From Sedimentisphaera salicampi (GTDB taxonomy: Bacteria > Planctomycetota > Phycisphaerae > Sedimentisphaerales > Sedimentisphaeraceae), in NCBI RefSeq assembly GCF_002117005.1, contig NZ_CP021023.1, forward strand, positions 1,798,001-1,862,000: DNA of 64,000 nucleotides, in the 5' to 3' direction. Made by a program: the position numbers and the translations under genes. The stretch's first letter is position 1. Each line of letters starts with the position of its first letter. The notes beneath the pieces are model-generated. The model worked only from the letters and a program-made list of their open reading frames with translations. It ran no database searches and had not been told where the DNA came from. Of this stretch, positions 9,631 through 17,891 are shown piece by piece.

Positions 9631-9718
9631 AACGCTTCTTGGCATAAACTGGGATTAAAAGCTGCTAACGGGTTCTGCTGCGTTATCTAATTGCTAAATC
9701 ATAATAGAAGGTGGTTTT

Positions 9719-12700
9719 ATGAAAAACGAACGTTTTTTGAAAATTGCTGCTGCCTGCTCTGCGATTCTTCTCACTACTCTTTACGCAGGTTCGCTCAAAC
9801 CTGAAAATCTGCGATGCGAGTACCGCACAAATCCGCTTGGCATTGATGCAGCCAAACCTCGTCTAAGCTGGACTGTATCATCAGATAAGCGAAACCAGAG
9901 CCAGAGGGCTTACAGAATCTTAGCAGCCACAAGCCCAAGAAAACTCACGCCGGAAAAGGCTGACCTATGGGATTCAGTCAAGGTAATCAGCGATAATACA
10001 ATCGCAGTGGAGTATCAAGGCAAGCCTCTGGAATCCGGAATGCAATGCTGCTGGAAGGTGAAAGTTTGGGACAGCCAGCTGAGGCCTTCCGATTGGAGCA
10101 GTCCCGCTCATTGGACTATGGGGCTTTTAGACCCTTCAGACTGGCAGGCCGAATGGATCGGCTTCGATGATATACCTTCACGAGATCAAAGGAAAACGGC
10201 TGAATCTATTCGCAAAGCAGACTGGATATGGTCTCGCCCAAATGCAAGCCGGCCTGTAAAAACAGGCAACTCATTTTTCCGCCTGAAATTCAACATCCCT
10301 GAAAGTTGGGAAATCAAATCGGCATACTGCTTGTTTGCCGCAGACAATGCCTGTGAGATTTATGTGAATGGAGATTTCGCTGCACAAACGCAATCCCACA
10401 GCTCCCTGAAACACTGCTCTTTAGCTGGAATGCTAAAATCAGGCAAGAATATTATTGCAGTAAGCGCGGAAAATGCAGGCGATTCGGCAAATCCGGCAGG
10501 CCTTATCCTCGCCTCAGAAATAACAGCAGACTCAGGCGAAAAGATTGAATTAACAACCAGCGAAGAGTGGCTTTGCTCTGAAAGCAAAAGCGACAAATGG
10601 AAAACACTCTCATACGATGATTCAAAATGGCAAAACGCAAAACCGGCAGGGAAATACGGCTCAGGCCCTTGGGGCGAGCCTAAAGTTCAGGGCGGCGCAG
10701 CTCCAGCCCGCTATCTGCGAGATGAATTCAAGCTGGCGGATAAAAAAATCAAGAGCGCGTATCTGCATGCGTCTTCGCTGGGGATATACGAGGTTTACCT
10801 CAACGGCAAGCGAATCGGGGAAGACTGGTTCTCCCCGGGCTGGACAGACTACGAAAAAAGGGTTTACTACCGGACGTATGATGTTGCAGAGCAGCTCAGA
10901 AAAGGCCAAAACGCAATCGGCAGCGTGATAGCAGACGGCTGGTTTGCAGGGTACATCGGATTCACCCAAAAACGAAAGCATTACGGCGAGGACCTGCGTT
11001 TCCTCGGCCAGCTTGAGATAGAATATACAGACGGCACCACGCAAACTGTAAGCACCTCGAAAGACTGGAAGGCCTCACTCGGCGCAGTAAAAAAAGCAGA
11101 CTTCCTCAAAGGCGAAACATACGACGCAAGGCTTGAGATGCCCGGCTGGAGCAAACCCGGATTTGATGACAGCGGCTGGAAAGACGTTTCGACAGGCTCC
11201 GATGAGGTGAGCCCGAAAGTGCAGGCGGCGGTAAGCGAGCCGGTAGTGGTTTTCGAGAAGGTAGAGCCTGTGAGCTTATCGGAGCCCGCTCCCGGGCGGT
11301 ATGTGTTTGATATGGGGCAGAATTTCGCAGGCGTTGTGAAGCTGCGGATCAGCGGCAAACGCGGACAGGCCGTAAAGCTCCGCCATGCAGAACGCCTCAA
11401 TGAAGACGGCACAATCTACACCGCCAACCTCCGCAGCGCAGATGCCGAAGACACATACATCTGCAAAGGCGGCGGCAAAGAAATCTGGCACCCCTCATTC
11501 ACCTTCCACGGCTTTCAGTACGTAGAGCTGACCGGCCTCAAGCAAAAGCCAAGTCTCAGCGATGTTACCGGCCTTGCCCTGAGCAGCGATATGCCTGAAA
11601 CGGGGAATTTTGAATGCTCTAATCCAATGGTCAACAAGATAGCGGAAAATGCCGAATGGACGATGAGAATGAACTTCATAGATATCCCAACAGACTGCCC
11701 CCAGCGAGATGAACGCCTCGGCTGGACCGGCGATGCGCAGGTGTATGTAAACACAGCGGCATACCAGAACGATATTCACGCATTCTTCATCAAATGGCTC
11801 AGAGACTTAAATGATACCCAGCGAGAAGACGGGCAGTATCCCAAGGTTGCCCCCTTGAAGAAAGCAGGCGACGGCGAGCCAATGGCATGGAACGCCGACG
11901 GAGGCCCCGCATGGGCGGATGCAGGCATTATATGCCCTTGGACAATCTACAAGATGTATGGCGATAAGCGAATCCTCGAGAAATACTACGATAATATGAA
12001 GCGTTTCATCGCTTTCAGAATAAACCGAAGCAAAGATAATCTGCTCCCTCCGGATAATTTCCACTGCTTCGGAGACTGGCTTAACATCGACGATAACACG
12101 CCCAAAGACGTTATCTATACCGCATACTTCGCTCGCAGCACCAACCTGCTCTCACAAATCGCCGAAAAGCTCGGCAGAGAAGAAGATGCAGCGAAATACA
12201 GCAGGCTTTTTGAGCAGCTGCGAAGAGCATTCAATAAGGCTTATATCAGCAGCGACGGAAAGATAAAGGGCGATTCGCAAACGGGGTATGTTTTGGCGAT
12301 TTCCTGCGGGTTAGTCCGCGGGGAAACTGCCGAGCTTGCAGCCGAGCACCTTGTCCGCAGGATAAAGGAAGAAAACGGCCACCTCTCCACAGGCTTTGTG
12401 GGGACGAAAGACCTTATGCTCGCGCTTGATAATATCGGGCGCAGCGATCTCGCCTATCAGCTCCTGCTTAACGACACCTTCCCCTCATGGGGCTTCTCTA
12501 TAAAGCACGGGGCAACTACAATCTGGGAACGCTGGAACGGCTGGACACCCGAGCAGGGCTTTGCAGACCCGGGGATGAATTCCTTCGCCCACTATTCATT
12601 TGGAGCTGTATGCCAGTGGATATACGAAACGATAGGCGGAATCAAAACCGGCGGGAATGCGTTCAAGAATATAATCATCCAGCCAAAACCCGGCGGAGAT

Positions 12701-12949
12701 CTCGACTGGGCAAAAACTTCATACCGCTCAATAAGGGGCGAGATTAAAACCGAATGGAAAATTGAGGGCGGGAAATTTATTCTTGATGTGGAGATCCCCG
12801 CAAACACATCAGCAAATGTGTATCTGCCAACCGAAAACATTGAAAGCATCAGGCAGAACGGCCATAAAATCAAAGACGCAGAGCCCGCTCAGGAAGCGGC
12901 TGTTGTGCATATCGGCTCAGGCCAATACCGCTTTGAATCGAGCATATAA
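9719..12949 (+). CDS. Secreted GH78 alpha-L-rhamnosidase
   Basis: A 1076-residue exoenzyme with an N-terminal signal peptide (about 1-23) and a good AGAAGGTGG ribosome site. Domain order fits GH78: N-terminal beta domain (RTNPLGIDAAKPRLSW), an inserted beta domain (about 150-300), the rhamnosidase N domain (LHASSLGIYEVYLNGKRIG, GWTDYEKRVYYRTYDV), then the (alpha/alpha)6 barrel. The barrel carries IDIPTDCPQRDERLGWTGDA, which holds the catalytic acidic cluster, and KHGATTIWERWNGWTP. It releases terminal alpha-L-rhamnose from polysaccharides or glycosides. No transporter or regulator is adjacent; the uronate/sulfatase locus lies about 4 kb away. Confidence 0.93.
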   Translation: MKNERFLKIAAACSAILLTTLYAGSLKPENLRCEYRTNPLGIDAAKPRLSWTVSSDKRNQSQRAYRILAATSPRKLTPEKADLWDSVKVISDNTIAVEYQGKPLESGMQCCWKVKVWDSQLRPSDWSSPAHWTMGLLDPSDWQAEWIGFDDIPSRDQRKTAESIRKADWIWSRPNASRPVKTGNSFFRLKFNIPESWEIKSAYCLFAADNACEIYVNGDFAAQTQSHSSLKHCSLAGMLKSGKNIIAVSAENAGDSANPAGLILASEITADSGEKIELTTSEEWLCSESKSDKWKTLSYDDSKWQNAKPAGKYGSGPWGEPKVQGGAAPARYLRDEFKLADKKIKSAYLHASSLGIYEVYLNGKRIGEDWFSPGWTDYEKRVYYRTYDVAEQLRKGQNAIGSVIADGWFAGYIGFTQKRKHYGEDLRFLGQLEIEYTDGTTQTVSTSKDWKASLGAVKKADFLKGETYDARLEMPGWSKPGFDDSGWKDVSTGSDEVSPKVQAAVSEPVVVFEKVEPVSLSEPAPGRYVFDMGQNFAGVVKLRISGKRGQAVKLRHAERLNEDGTIYTANLRSADAEDTYICKGGGKEIWHPSFTFHGFQYVELTGLKQKPSLSDVTGLALSSDMPETGNFECSNPMVNKIAENAEWTMRMNFIDIPTDCPQRDERLGWTGDAQVYVNTAAYQNDIHAFFIKWLRDLNDTQREDGQYPKVAPLKKAGDGEPMAWNADGGPAWADAGIICPWTIYKMYGDKRILEKYYDNMKRFIAFRINRSKDNLLPPDNFHCFGDWLNIDDNTPKDVIYTAYFARSTNLLSQIAEKLGREEDAAKYSRLFEQLRRAFNKAYISSDGKIKGDSQTGYVLAISCGLVRGETAELAAEHLVRRIKEENGHLSTGFVGTKDLMLALDNIGRSDLAYQLLLNDTFPSWGFSIKHGATTIWERWNGWTPEQGFADPGMNSFAHYSFGAVCQWIYETIGGIKTGGNAFKNIIIQPKPGGDLDWAKTSYRSIRGEIKTEWKIEGGKFILDVEIPANTSANVYLPTENIESIRQNGHKIKDAEPAQEAAVVHIGSGQYRFESSI

Positions 12950-13016
12950 ACCCGCTTAAGCCTGTAATTGCCAATATGCCGGCAGGCCTTCTTCGGCCGT
13001 TCAGATTTTCGCTGAA

Positions 13017-14297
13017 TCAGTCTTCGCTGAGCCAGTTTTGGGCGAATATCACAAAATCGCTAAGTTCAACCTCGCAGGACATATCCAAATCTGCGGGGTT
13101 GTAGAAGCGGAGCTTCGGATAATCAGGCTCGTTGAACGGCGTTTGGCTGATTCGCCATACGGCGATAAAATCCCAGCCGGCGAATGTGCTTTCCTGCTGG
13201 AGCTGGGCGGTGGTTTTGCCGGTGCCGCCGGAGCTTGTCGGCCGTCCGGAGGTCTGGGTATCCCAAAAGCTGTCGTACACATCGGGGTCTTCGGTATCTG
13301 ATTTGCCCACAAGCCCGCCAACGTGCAGGCTTCCCGTTACCTTGCCGGTAGAATAGCATTTTCGAATGCCGCTGTTTTCGTGCCTTCCGGCCAGCCCGCC
13401 TGCGTATTCATCTCCGTCAACCTCGCCTGTAGCGAAGCAGTTTTTGATGCTGCTGTTTGAGTAATTCCGACCCAGCAAACCGCCTGCATAGTCCGGATAA
13501 TCCGAAGCGGTGGAGAGCCTTGTTATATCTCCTCCAGCCCAGCACTGATTAATCTCGGCGCCCATATTGTCTCCGATCAGCCCGCCGATATACTGCGAGC
13601 TGTCGCCGAGAACGCAGTTTACTTTCGAAGAACAGAGCAGCATATCCCCGGCGCTGTTGAAGCCCGCTGCGCCGCCAACCCGATTGGAGCCCCCTCCGCA
13701 TTTTATGAACCCTGAGCTCATAGAACGCTCGAGATCGCCTTCATTGTAGCCGGTGATCCCGCCGATGCACACATTCGTGCCGGCAAGAAGAGTTATCTCC
13801 GCATGGCAGATGCAGTTTCTGATCAGCCCTAAATTTTTCCCTGCAATTGCCCCCGCGCAAAAACTCCCGCAGTTTTGAGCGGGGTTAATCTCAAGCTCCA
13901 CTGAGATGTTTTTCACGACACCCGAAGAAGCGATTTTACCGACAAGCCCGAGGAATTCGTGGTCTTTGCCGGAAGCTGTGTACGGATTGATTGAGAGCCC
14001 TGTAATGCTGAAGCCCTGCCCATCGAGCGTGCCTGAGAATGGGGTGCCTTGGAAGTTGCCGAGTAAGGTGTCTGTATCCGGGGATATCGGCGCTCTGGAA
14101 TACGGCGAGTAAGCGGAGAGGTCTATATCGCCGGCGAGTACTGCGGTGCCTGTCCAAAAGCTCGCATTGCGGCGGTAGGCATCGAAATCCGAAGCGTTAT
14201 CTATCACCCAAGGCGATTCAGGGGTGCCCTCTCCCGGGAGCTGGGCATAAACGCAGACCGCTGAAACTAAAAGAATAACACATAACTTAAGACGCAT
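13017..14297 (-). CDS. Secreted GLUG-repeat protein with dockerin-like tail
   Basis: A 426-residue exported protein (signal peptide about 1-18, ending VCVYA). From about residue 140 it consists of GLUG-type repeats, e.g. YAGGLLGRNYSNSSIKNCFA, YAGGLAGRHENSGIRKCYS, HVGGLVGKS, typical of bacterial surface adhesins and predicted to form a right-handed beta helix. The C-terminus is DLDMSCEVELSDFVIFAQNW, a dockerin-like EF-hand half shared with two other secreted proteins in this window. Convergent with the rhamnosidase. Exact ligand unknown. Confidence 0.82.
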   Translation of the reverse strand: MRLKLCVILLVSAVCVYAQLPGEGTPESPWVIDNASDFDAYRRNASFWTGTAVLAGDIDLSAYSPYSRAPISPDTDTLLGNFQGTPFSGTLDGQGFSITGLSINPYTASGKDHEFLGLVGKIASSGVVKNISVELEINPAQNCGSFCAGAIAGKNLGLIRNCICHAEITLLAGTNVCIGGITGYNEGDLERSMSSGFIKCGGGSNRVGGAAGFNSAGDMLLCSSKVNCVLGDSSQYIGGLIGDNMGAEINQCWAGGDITRLSTASDYPDYAGGLLGRNYSNSSIKNCFATGEVDGDEYAGGLAGRHENSGIRKCYSTGKVTGSLHVGGLVGKSDTEDPDVYDSFWDTQTSGRPTSSGGTGKTTAQLQQESTFAGWDFIAVWRISQTPFNEPDYPKLRFYNPADLDMSCEVELSDFVIFAQNWLSED

Positions 14298-14711
14298 AAC
14301 TTTACCTCCCTTGTTAAATTATAAAAGCATAATACTCAGCTTACCACATTTTGAGTGTTGATTCAAGGGGAATATATTTGAGGCAAAAAAAGGTGTGCGA
14401 CATTATTTTTTGGCAAAGCTCTTTAATGCCGAATCTATCCGCTTGCTCTCCGCCTCCGGCGGACTCCACGCACGGCTCTGATTGTCGTTAGTATTACGCA
14501 GCGATTTCACAAAACGAGATATTTAAACCGAGCCACGCATGTAGGCCCGCCGCAGGCGGAGAGCCTGTCCGCCGAAGGCGGAAAATAAGTGGACAAAAGG
14601 ACGCAGAGGAAAAATATTTAATCCACAATAAATGGGTAACTGTCCCTATTTAAACTTGCTGGACTTCTGGAGGTAAATCGAACGGGCAGAGGCAAATCTA
14701 ACACATATAAA
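14298..14711. other. Gene-poor intergenic stretch with short dispersed GC-rich repeats
   Basis: About 410 bases with no convincing gene. It contains CCGCCTCCGGCGGA and GTCCGCCGAAGGCGGA, related to a further copy (TTCCGCCTTCGGCGGACAGG) near 15498. These small inverted repeats look like a REP-like dispersed family. The promoter of the GLUG gene should lie at its left edge. Confidence 0.4.
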
Positions 14712-14918
14712 ACCGGTACAAAAATGAGACCGGTTCAAAAATCGGACTGGTCTAAAAACTGCACCGGTAGTGGTCTAAAAATGAGACCGGTTCAAAAATC
14801 GGACTGGTCTAAAAACTGCACCGGTAGTGGTCTAAAAATAGACCGGTTCAAAAACCAGACCGGTCTAAAAACTGTACCGGCAGTGGTCTAAAAATTAGAC
14901 CGAAACCGGTTCAAAAAT
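14712..14918 (+). repeat. Tandem palindromic repeats, 'GGTCT-AAAAA-AGACC' family
   Basis: Units of about 17 bp with inverted ends (for example GGTCTAAAAATGAGACC at 14772-14788 and GGTCTAAAAATTAGACC at 14885-14901) are packed head to tail. A 57-bp higher-order unit is repeated exactly (starts at 14724 and 14781). 57 is divisible by three, so a short open frame runs through it, but there is no ribosome site and no recognisable protein. It could be iteron-like binding sites or the decayed repetitive tail of a former gene. Confidence 0.7.
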
Positions 14919-14943
14919 TAGACCATAAAAGAATAAGAAAAGA

Positions 14944-15299
14944 AAAGAGTAATGTGGCCGAGCCTTCCGGATACACTTTTGTGCTGAAGGGAGGGAAAGA
15001 TTACTCACTTCCAAAAGCCAAACTCGAAAAGCATCAAAAAACGTTCACAGCAGTGTGGGAGAAAATCCCACACCCCCAGCGTCTAACTGTGGGAAAAACT
15101 TCCCAAAGGTGTGGGAAAAACGTTCACAAAAGTGTGGGAGAAATTCCCACGTAAAAGAAAAGAACTATTAAAAGAGTAATGTGGACGAGCCTTCCGGATA
15201 TGCTTTTGTGCTGAAGAGCGGAAAAATTATTCACTACCAAAAGCCAAACTCGAAGAGTATGAAAACACTTTCACAACTGTGGACACATATAATCCACAG
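14944..15299 (+). pseudogene. Two tandem decayed copies of a coding cassette with palindromic tails
   Basis: Copies begin at about 14944 and 15170 with the same lead (AAAAGAGTAATGTGG), followed by a shared reading EPSGYxFVLKxGK.YSLPKAKLE. The second copy has lost one base after FVLKSGK, so its frame breaks. Each copy ends in its own palindromic words: GTGTGGGAGAAAATCCCACAC-type at 15053-15073 and 15133-15151, and CTGTGGA-N9-TCCACAG at 15277-15299. I cannot name the parent protein. The conserved reading frame between copies suggests they were once the C-terminal part of a real gene, possibly from a mobile element (inference). Confidence 0.5.
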
Positions 15300-15320
15300 G
15301 TTACACGGAGGTTTTTTGAC

Positions 15321-15371
15321 AGGATTTACAGCCCCGAACCACTTTGGCTGCGGGGCAAGGATCTACAGGAT
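15321..15371. repeat. Dispersed hairpin repeat, copy 1
   Basis: Contains CAGCCCCGAACCACTTTGG followed by CTGCGGGGCAAGGAT, giving the inverted pair GCCCCG/CGGGGC, flanked by ACAGGAT direct repeats. A near-identical copy lies at 26938-26990. The remaining sequence to 15770 holds only low-complexity GCCACTC-type repeats (about 15433-15470) and no gene. Confidence 0.65.
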
Positions 15372-15770
15372 TTTTGAATATGAGAGGCAGCCGCTAATCT
15401 ACACTAATTTTTCACTAATGATTTTGCAACGAGCTACTCTGCCACTCAGCCACTCTGCCACTCTGCCACGAGCTACGAGCTACGAATCTATCCGCTTGCT
15501 TTCCGCCTTCGGCGGACAGGCTCGGTTTAACTCTCTTTTACATCAGAGAAAGCATTTTCATAAATGAGGTGGAAAGCTCTATGCCGGCAAGTACGCTGCC
15601 ACCGCAATACATAATCCTGCTCTGATGTTGGAGATATTTTTTTTGACAGAGCCAGTCCGCCTGTGACGGAGAGTTACCGGAGGAAACGGAGGGGGATAAT
15701 TCTTCAGCCGCTAATCAGCACTGATTTTTTACTGATAATTGGCATTTTGCCACAAAAAATTGCCGCACAC

Positions 15771-16904
15771 TCAGCAGTTCTGCTTTCTAAACTTTAACGG
15801 CGAAATGCCAGTTTGCAGCTTAAAATATCGTGAGATGTGGTTGGCATCATCAAATCCCATGGTGTAAGCGATCTCAGCGACAGGCATATCCGTCTCTGTG
15901 AGCATTTTTTTCATTAAGTTTGTTCTCACCCTTTTTATTTCATCATAGACGCTCCTGTTCAAAATTCGTCTGAAACGCCTCTCAAGGCTTCGCCTGTTCA
16001 CACATACAGCTTCAGCTACATCACTTACCTGTATGTTTTCTCTGCTGTGCTGGGAGATAAAATGCAGAGCAGCGGCGAGGTCTTTATCGTGTATTGCTTT
16101 TATATCCGTTGAGGCCCTTGAGATCACCCTTTCAGGCTCCACTGTAATAAAATCTGTTGGCGATTGTCCGGTTTTGATCAGCCTGTCCAGCGTTCTTGCG
16201 GCCTCGTATCCGGCTTTAGTTATGTTGAGAGAGATGCTCGAGAGCTCAGGGGATACCATTTCGCATATCATATCGTCATTATTAACGCCCAATATTGATA
16301 ATTCCTGCGGTATTCGCACGCCTGCAAGCTTGCAGGCCTCTATAATGCTCGCCCCGCGGACATCGTTGCAGGCCATAAGCGCTGCGGGTTTAGGCAGAGA
16401 TATCAGCCATTCTGCTAACCGCTGGAGCTTGCTTTCGTAATCCAAAGAACCGCTTCTGTCTTGATAAGTGCTTATCTTTTTGTAATCAGGGAGATTTTTT
16501 ATAAAGGCTTCCCGTCGCTGAACAGACCAGGGCATATCCTCAAACCCGCAATAGGCAAAATTGGAATAATTTCGCTCCATAAGGAAATCTGCGGCCATTT
16601 TTCCTATCGCTTCGCAATCGCTGACTATATTCGGAACGCCTTCAACCTTATTCTCATAGCGAATTGAGACCACTGTGGGCAGGTTATAATTGAGCAGTTT
16701 CATATTTTCGGCGGTATCTCTCATAATGATTCCGTCAAGATTCTCGCCGGAGAGATTGGGGAGGGCATCGGCAATTCCCCGCGGTTCATTGTAAAACACC
16801 CAAGAAGCAGCAACGTTTGCATATTGCAAAATGCCCCTGATCAATGCCCTGCCGTATGAGGTGGATGTTTCAATGAGCAAAGCTATTCGTTTTGTTTGCT
16901 GCAT
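15771..16904 (-). CDS. XylR-type transcriptional regulator (LacI-like sensor plus AraC DNA-binding domain)
   Basis: A 377-residue regulator. The N-terminal two-thirds is a periplasmic-binding-like sugar sensor (RIALLIETSTSYGRALIRGI, ALMACNDVRGASIIEACKLA, ILGVNNDDMICEM). The C-terminal part is an AraC/XylS double helix-turn-helix (IQVSDVAEAVCVNRRSLERR and PVAEIAYTMGFDDANHISRY). This architecture is that of E. coli XylR. ATG at 16904 is preferred over 16943 because AGGA lies 5 nt upstream. It is divergent from the eda-kdgK operon, with a paired direct-repeat site between, so it probably controls that operon in response to a sugar or sugar acid. Confidence 0.9.
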   Translation of the reverse strand: MQQTKRIALLIETSTSYGRALIRGILQYANVAASWVFYNEPRGIADALPNLSGENLDGIIMRDTAENMKLLNYNLPTVVSIRYENKVEGVPNIVSDCEAIGKMAADFLMERNYSNFAYCGFEDMPWSVQRREAFIKNLPDYKKISTYQDRSGSLDYESKLQRLAEWLISLPKPAALMACNDVRGASIIEACKLAGVRIPQELSILGVNNDDMICEMVSPELSSISLNITKAGYEAARTLDRLIKTGQSPTDFITVEPERVISRASTDIKAIHDKDLAAALHFISQHSRENIQVSDVAEAVCVNRRSLERRFRRILNRSVYDEIKRVRTNLMKKMLTETDMPVAEIAYTMGFDDANHISRYFKLQTGISPLKFRKQNC

Positions 16905-16980
16905 AAAATTCCTGCTGTCTTTTATGGTTGAATAAAATTCCATTATATTGCCAAATTACTTTCTAATCAACCCTGAAGCG

Positions 16981-17017
16981 TCGCAATAAGGTGTTTTTTG
17001 TTCGCATAATGGTGTTT
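16981..17017 (+). promoter_or_regulatory. Direct-repeat operator for the divergent AraC/XylR-type regulator
   Basis: TCGCAATAAGGTGTTT (16981-16996) is repeated as TCGCATAATGGTGTTT (17002-17017), exactly 21 bp (two helical turns) apart and in the same orientation, the geometry used by AraC-family dimers. A possible -10 (TATAGT, 17037-17042) lies so that the downstream half-site would overlap the -35 of a rightward promoter. This suggests activation of eda. Confidence 0.7.
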
Positions 17018-17213
17018 AGTGTGAGGAGGTTTTTGTTATAGTGGCATATTCTAAAGTATCCAGAAAAATAACTCATTGCATTGAGCTTAAGGCCTGCAAT
17101 ACCAGAGCTGATAAGACGGATTTCGGCTTTTTATGCGGCGATTGGCAAACACGAAGACTGAATTTAATGTCTGATATTGCAAATATTAATCTTTAAAATT
17201 ATACGGAAGATAT

Positions 17214-17858
17214 ATGCATTCATACGAAGACATATTTCAAAGAATAAAACAAGAGCGAATAGTCGCTACGGTCGTTATTGACGATTTAGATAAGGTGCCC
17301 GCTTTGGCGGAAACACTCCTTGAAGCAGGTATGAGCAGTATTGAGCTAACCTTGCGAACCGATTGCGGTGTTGATGCGATCAGCGTTATAAGCAGGGAAT
17401 ATCCGGAGATGCTCGTTGGGGCCGGCACAGTTCTAAGCTGCGGGCAAGTTCGTCAGGTCGCTGAAGCCGGCGCAGAGTTTGCCGTTGCGCCGGGGTTTAA
17501 TCCGGCGGTCGCAGAAGAGGCAGTGAAGGCCGGTTTGCCTTTTGCGCCGGGCGTATGCACGCCTTCAGATGTAGAGCAGGCTTTAAGCTGTAACTGCAAA
17601 TATCTTAAATTTTTCCCCGCAGAGCCCTTAGGCGGAATCAAATATCTTAAGTCTATGGCGGCTCCGTATCTGCATCTGGGAATCGGATTTATCCCTCTCG
17701 GAGGGATCAACGCCGAAAACTTCACCCATTATCTAAGTCAGCCTTATATCACTGCTGTAGGCGGGTCTTGGCTTGCTCCAAGACAGGCAATCTCAAAAGG
17801 CGATTGGAAATTGATAAGCAATTTATGCAAAGAGGCAAAAAACAGGCTTGAGAATTGA
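17214..17858 (+). CDS. eda: KDPG (2-dehydro-3-deoxy-6-phosphogluconate) aldolase
   Basis: A 214-residue class I aldolase that splits KDPG to pyruvate and glyceraldehyde 3-phosphate. The Schiff-base lysine is in KYLKFFPAE (about residue 126), the proton-transfer glutamate in SSIELTLRT, and LVGAGTVLS and GFIPLGGINAENF are family blocks. ATG follows GGAAG. It is first in an operon with a KDG kinase, so this enzyme most likely serves uronate breakdown, not only the Entner-Doudoroff route. About 165 nt of leader separates it from the proposed promoter. Confidence 0.95.
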   Translation: MHSYEDIFQRIKQERIVATVVIDDLDKVPALAETLLEAGMSSIELTLRTDCGVDAISVISREYPEMLVGAGTVLSCGQVRQVAEAGAEFAVAPGFNPAVAEEAVKAGLPFAPGVCTPSDVEQALSCNCKYLKFFPAEPLGGIKYLKSMAAPYLHLGIGFIPLGGINAENFTHYLSQPYITAVGGSWLAPRQAISKGDWKLISNLCKEAKNRLEN

Positions 17859-17891
17859 GCAGTTCACAAGATTAGAGAAAGGCTTAAATAG

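Noticed and set aside
14724-14891. 55-codon open frame through the GGTCT/AGACC repeats
   Set aside because: It arises from the exact 57-bp repeat being a multiple of three. No ribosome site and no recognisable protein, so kept only as a repeat.
14712-15299. Possible CRISPR array
   Set aside because: The repeats are short (about 17 bp), lack unique spacers of constant length, and no cas genes are near.
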